Below, piece after piece: positions 62,141-64,000 of a stretch of DNA of 64,000 nt; position 1 is the first letter of the stretch; each line of letters opens with the position of its first letter. Source of the stretch: Butyrivibrio sp. LC3010 (GTDB lineage: Bacteria > Bacillota > Clostridia > Lachnospirales > Lachnospiraceae); contig NZ_AUJU01000023.1 in assembly GCF_000424385.1 (NCBI RefSeq), forward strand, positions 41,175 to 105,174. The letters run 5' to 3'. Position numbers and translations under genes: made by a program. The notes under the pieces were generated by a model, which worked only from the letters and a program-made list of their open reading frames with translations, ran no database searches and was not told the DNA's origin.

Positions 62141-62480
62141 CTGTCAGCTATGGCATTTCCATATCCTTTTCTGTTTGCTGTTACTATAAACACCGGTGCA
62201 CCGTAATAGAAATTATAATTACCTGTCTTGGATGCATTTATAGAATTTTTTAGAGAAATATAGGTGTCTTCTGTTATTTCCATTCTGCCAAATTCTGTTT
62301 TCACAAGCTATGACAACTCTTTAAGAAATTCTTTATCCGTGATTACAAGAAAATGCGAGGACTGACTGTTAGATCCGCTTGATGCAAAGCGTCCTGCTTC
62401 TATTATTTTCTCAATTATCTTTTTATCCGGAGCTTCATCCTTATCAAAGCAATGATTATATTCAATCTTCTACATCTTTT
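62141..62480 (-). pseudogene. Nitroreductase-like remnant with in-frame stop
   Basis: Minus-strand frame reading IEKIIEAGRFASSGSNSQSS, typical of nitroreductases, then a TAG, then NFYYGAPVFIVTANRKGYGN. It ends at the join to the monooxygenase fragment. Confidence 0.7.
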
Positions 62481-62486
62481 GTAGGA

Positions 62487-63683
62487 TCAAAGCCCAATCG
62501 TTTTTAACGCCTGATCCAGATCTGCGATAATGTCTTCCACATCCTCAAGTCCTACACTAAATCGGATAAATCCTTTTCTGAATTTTTCAGGATACAGGTC
62601 TATCCTCTCGTCATAACTTGGCTGCGGGAAAATAAGACTCTCATCATGTCCTAATGAAACTGCAAACGTAATTATCTGCAGCGCTGAACAGAATCTCTCA
62701 ACTTCTTTGTCATCAGCATTGATACCAAAAGATATAACACCGCCAAATCCGTTCTTCATCTGACGTTTTGCAATCGCATAACCTGAATTGCTTGAAAGTC
62801 CCGGATAGGATACAAAAGTAACATTATCCCGTAGCTCCAGCCACTGTGCTATCTTCATAGAAGACTCATTTATCTTTTGCATACGTAGAGGAAATGTCAC
62901 AGAGCCACGGAATATCTGCCAGGCATTGAATGGACTTATCACCGCTCCGACATTAACCTGCGCTTCATAACGTATACGGTCCATTGTTTCAAGATCATTC
63001 GATATAATGGCACCACCCTGTGCATCCCCATGACCATTGATATATTTTGTGAGAGATTCCACTACAAAATCTGCCCCATATTCAAGTGGCTTCTGATTAA
63101 ATGGTGAGGCAAAGGTATTGTCAACAGAGACCAGCGCTCCATTCTCATGTGCTATCTTTACTATAGCTTCAATATCTGTTACTCCGTTAGTGGGATTATC
63201 CGGTGTTTCTATATGTACTAGTCTGGTGCCAGGCGTTATTGCTGCCTTAACAGCCTCGGTATCGGTCATATCCACCATTACTGTTTCCACACCAAATTTC
63301 CTATTAAAAAGCTCATGGAACATCCTGTAGACTGCCATGTAGCTTACATTTGGGTAAACAACCCTGTCCCCTGTTTTCAGAAGTGTCCAGAATAAAGCGT
63401 GAAGTGCTCCCACTCCGCTAGCCAAAACAATTGCATCATCAGCATCATGTAATGCTGCTATCTTTTCCTCCAACCAATGCTGGTTAGCATTACCATTTCT
63501 TGCATACATTAGTATATCTGTTGAAGAATAGTTTACCTGTGAGAGATCATCCGGAAGTTTGTAACTGTTTGCCATGTGAAGAGGTCGCCTCACAGCTCCT
63601 GTTTCTGCATCATAACCTGTTCCTGTATGTATTGCTTGTGTATTAATTCCCAATCCCTTATAGGGATTATCTTTCTTTGCCAT
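62487..63683 (-). CDS. Cys/Met metabolism PLP-dependent enzyme
   Basis: A 398-residue enzyme of the trans-sulfuration family (cystathionine lyase/synthase or methionine gamma-lyase type). The PLP Lys lies in VESLTKYINGHGD near residue 212, with the phosphate-binding YARNGN near 60 and VSVDNTFASPF. The usual NP after YxR is GNANQHW here. GGAGGTGA precedes ATG 63683. It heads the minus-strand redox operon. Confidence 0.88.
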   Translation of the reverse strand: MAKKDNPYKGLGINTQAIHTGTGYDAETGAVRRPLHMANSYKLPDDLSQVNYSSTDILMYARNGNANQHWLEEKIAALHDADDAIVLASGVGALHALFWTLLKTGDRVVYPNVSYMAVYRMFHELFNRKFGVETVMVDMTDTEAVKAAITPGTRLVHIETPDNPTNGVTDIEAIVKIAHENGALVSVDNTFASPFNQKPLEYGADFVVESLTKYINGHGDAQGGAIISNDLETMDRIRYEAQVNVGAVISPFNAWQIFRGSVTFPLRMQKINESSMKIAQWLELRDNVTFVSYPGLSSNSGYAIAKRQMKNGFGGVISFGINADDKEVERFCSALQIITFAVSLGHDESLIFPQPSYDERIDLYPEKFRKGFIRFSVGLEDVEDIIADLDQALKTIGL

Positions 63684-63775
63684 GTTTTTGTCACCTCCGA
63701 ACATTATCAGTCAGCGAAAAAAGCAAGCAACTAGTGTACTGACATGTTGACAATTAATCAAAGTCGCTCCCTGCC

Positions 63776-64000
63776 TTAAAGGACAGGGTACAGCGATTTG
63801 AGTTTGATTCTTGCATCAGATGTTTTGAATTGCCAATCTACAGTTGCTTTATTTGAATTACGCTCATCTTCCCAAGTGCTGAGTTCTTTTATAAGCAAAT
63901 CAATATTTGATATCCGTCGTGATAGGCACTGCCTTGTCATAACATTGAGTTCTATTTCGGCAATATCAAGCCAACTTCCATGCTTGGGAGTATAGTGTAT
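63776..64000 (-). mobile_element. IS630-family transposase, C-terminal part
   Basis: Minus-strand frame, open to the right edge, reading PKHGSWLDIAEIELNVMTRQ, then DWQFKTSDARIKLKSLYP and a stop. This is the end of a DDE transposase of the IS630 type. The terminal repeat should lie near 63720-63775, but its boundary is not clear. Confidence 0.8.

Overview
The window looks like a chromosomal segment of a low-GC anaerobic Firmicute, most likely a Lachnospiraceae member of the Butyrivibrio/Pseudobutyrivibrio type. This is an inference from AT-rich sequence, AGGAGG-type ribosome binding sites, many BspA-like and lipoprotein genes, XRE-TPR regulators and several ECF sigma/anti-sigma pairs. I saw no tRNA, rRNA or CRISPR array. 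Most of the window is accessory DNA, rich in regulators, secreted proteins, small membrane proteins and gene remnants.

Layout. 1-4.9 kb: a two-gene ABC exporter (first gene cut by the window edge) facing a histidine kinase/response regulator pair. 5-12.9 kb: small secreted and membrane genes, a solute-binding-like lipoprotein, an S41 peptidase lipoprotein and an HTH-membrane regulator. 13-19.5 kb: an AAA ATPase with a putative leaderless mRNA, HU, small hypothetical genes, a decayed MFS/XRE-TPR operon and two acetyltransferases. 19.6-28.8 kb: a BlaI/M56 pair, a second solute-binding-like lipoprotein followed by a chimeric peptidase remnant, and a leucine-rich-repeat secreted protein cluster with VanZ. 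29-34.8 kb: a second AAA ATPase, many gene fragments, the intact MFS/XRE-TPR operon and an IS200 remnant. 34.9-43.6 kb: a third lipoprotein, TfoX-N, XRE-TPR, a small cysteine peptide gene and two ECF sigma/anti-sigma systems. 43.7-50 kb: a C39-like peptidase, a XerS-like recombinase, PspC, DUF4342 and LUD genes with a partial duplication. 50-64 kb: DUF2804, MerR-TipAS, DUF1284, methyltransferase, GNAT, MATE, a third AAA ATPase, a redox cluster with a PLP enzyme, and an IS630 transposase end.

The strongest unexplained signal is a bipartite element, TGTCCCGAAAT, exactly 12 bases, then CGTTAY. I read it five times in non-coding or gene-end positions (5134, 21223, 25790, 27281, 39572), once as a variant (24358), and once inside an ECF sigma gene on the minus strand (43311-43339). 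The intergenic copies all sit 33-110 bases upstream of genes for small membrane, secreted or leucine-rich-repeat proteins. The geometry suits an ECF sigma promoter, and two ECF sigma/anti-sigma pairs lie in the window. I infer a local envelope or secretion regulon. It includes short membrane peptides ending SCGWVxCF, found in two copies 34 kb apart.

Two other themes recur. Each of the three AAA ATPase genes has an inverted repeat overlapping the -35/-10 spacer of its predicted promoter. Many loci also exist as an intact copy plus a decayed copy (MFS/XRE-TPR, S41 peptidase, PspC/DUF4342 and others), which indicates repeated duplication followed by deletion.
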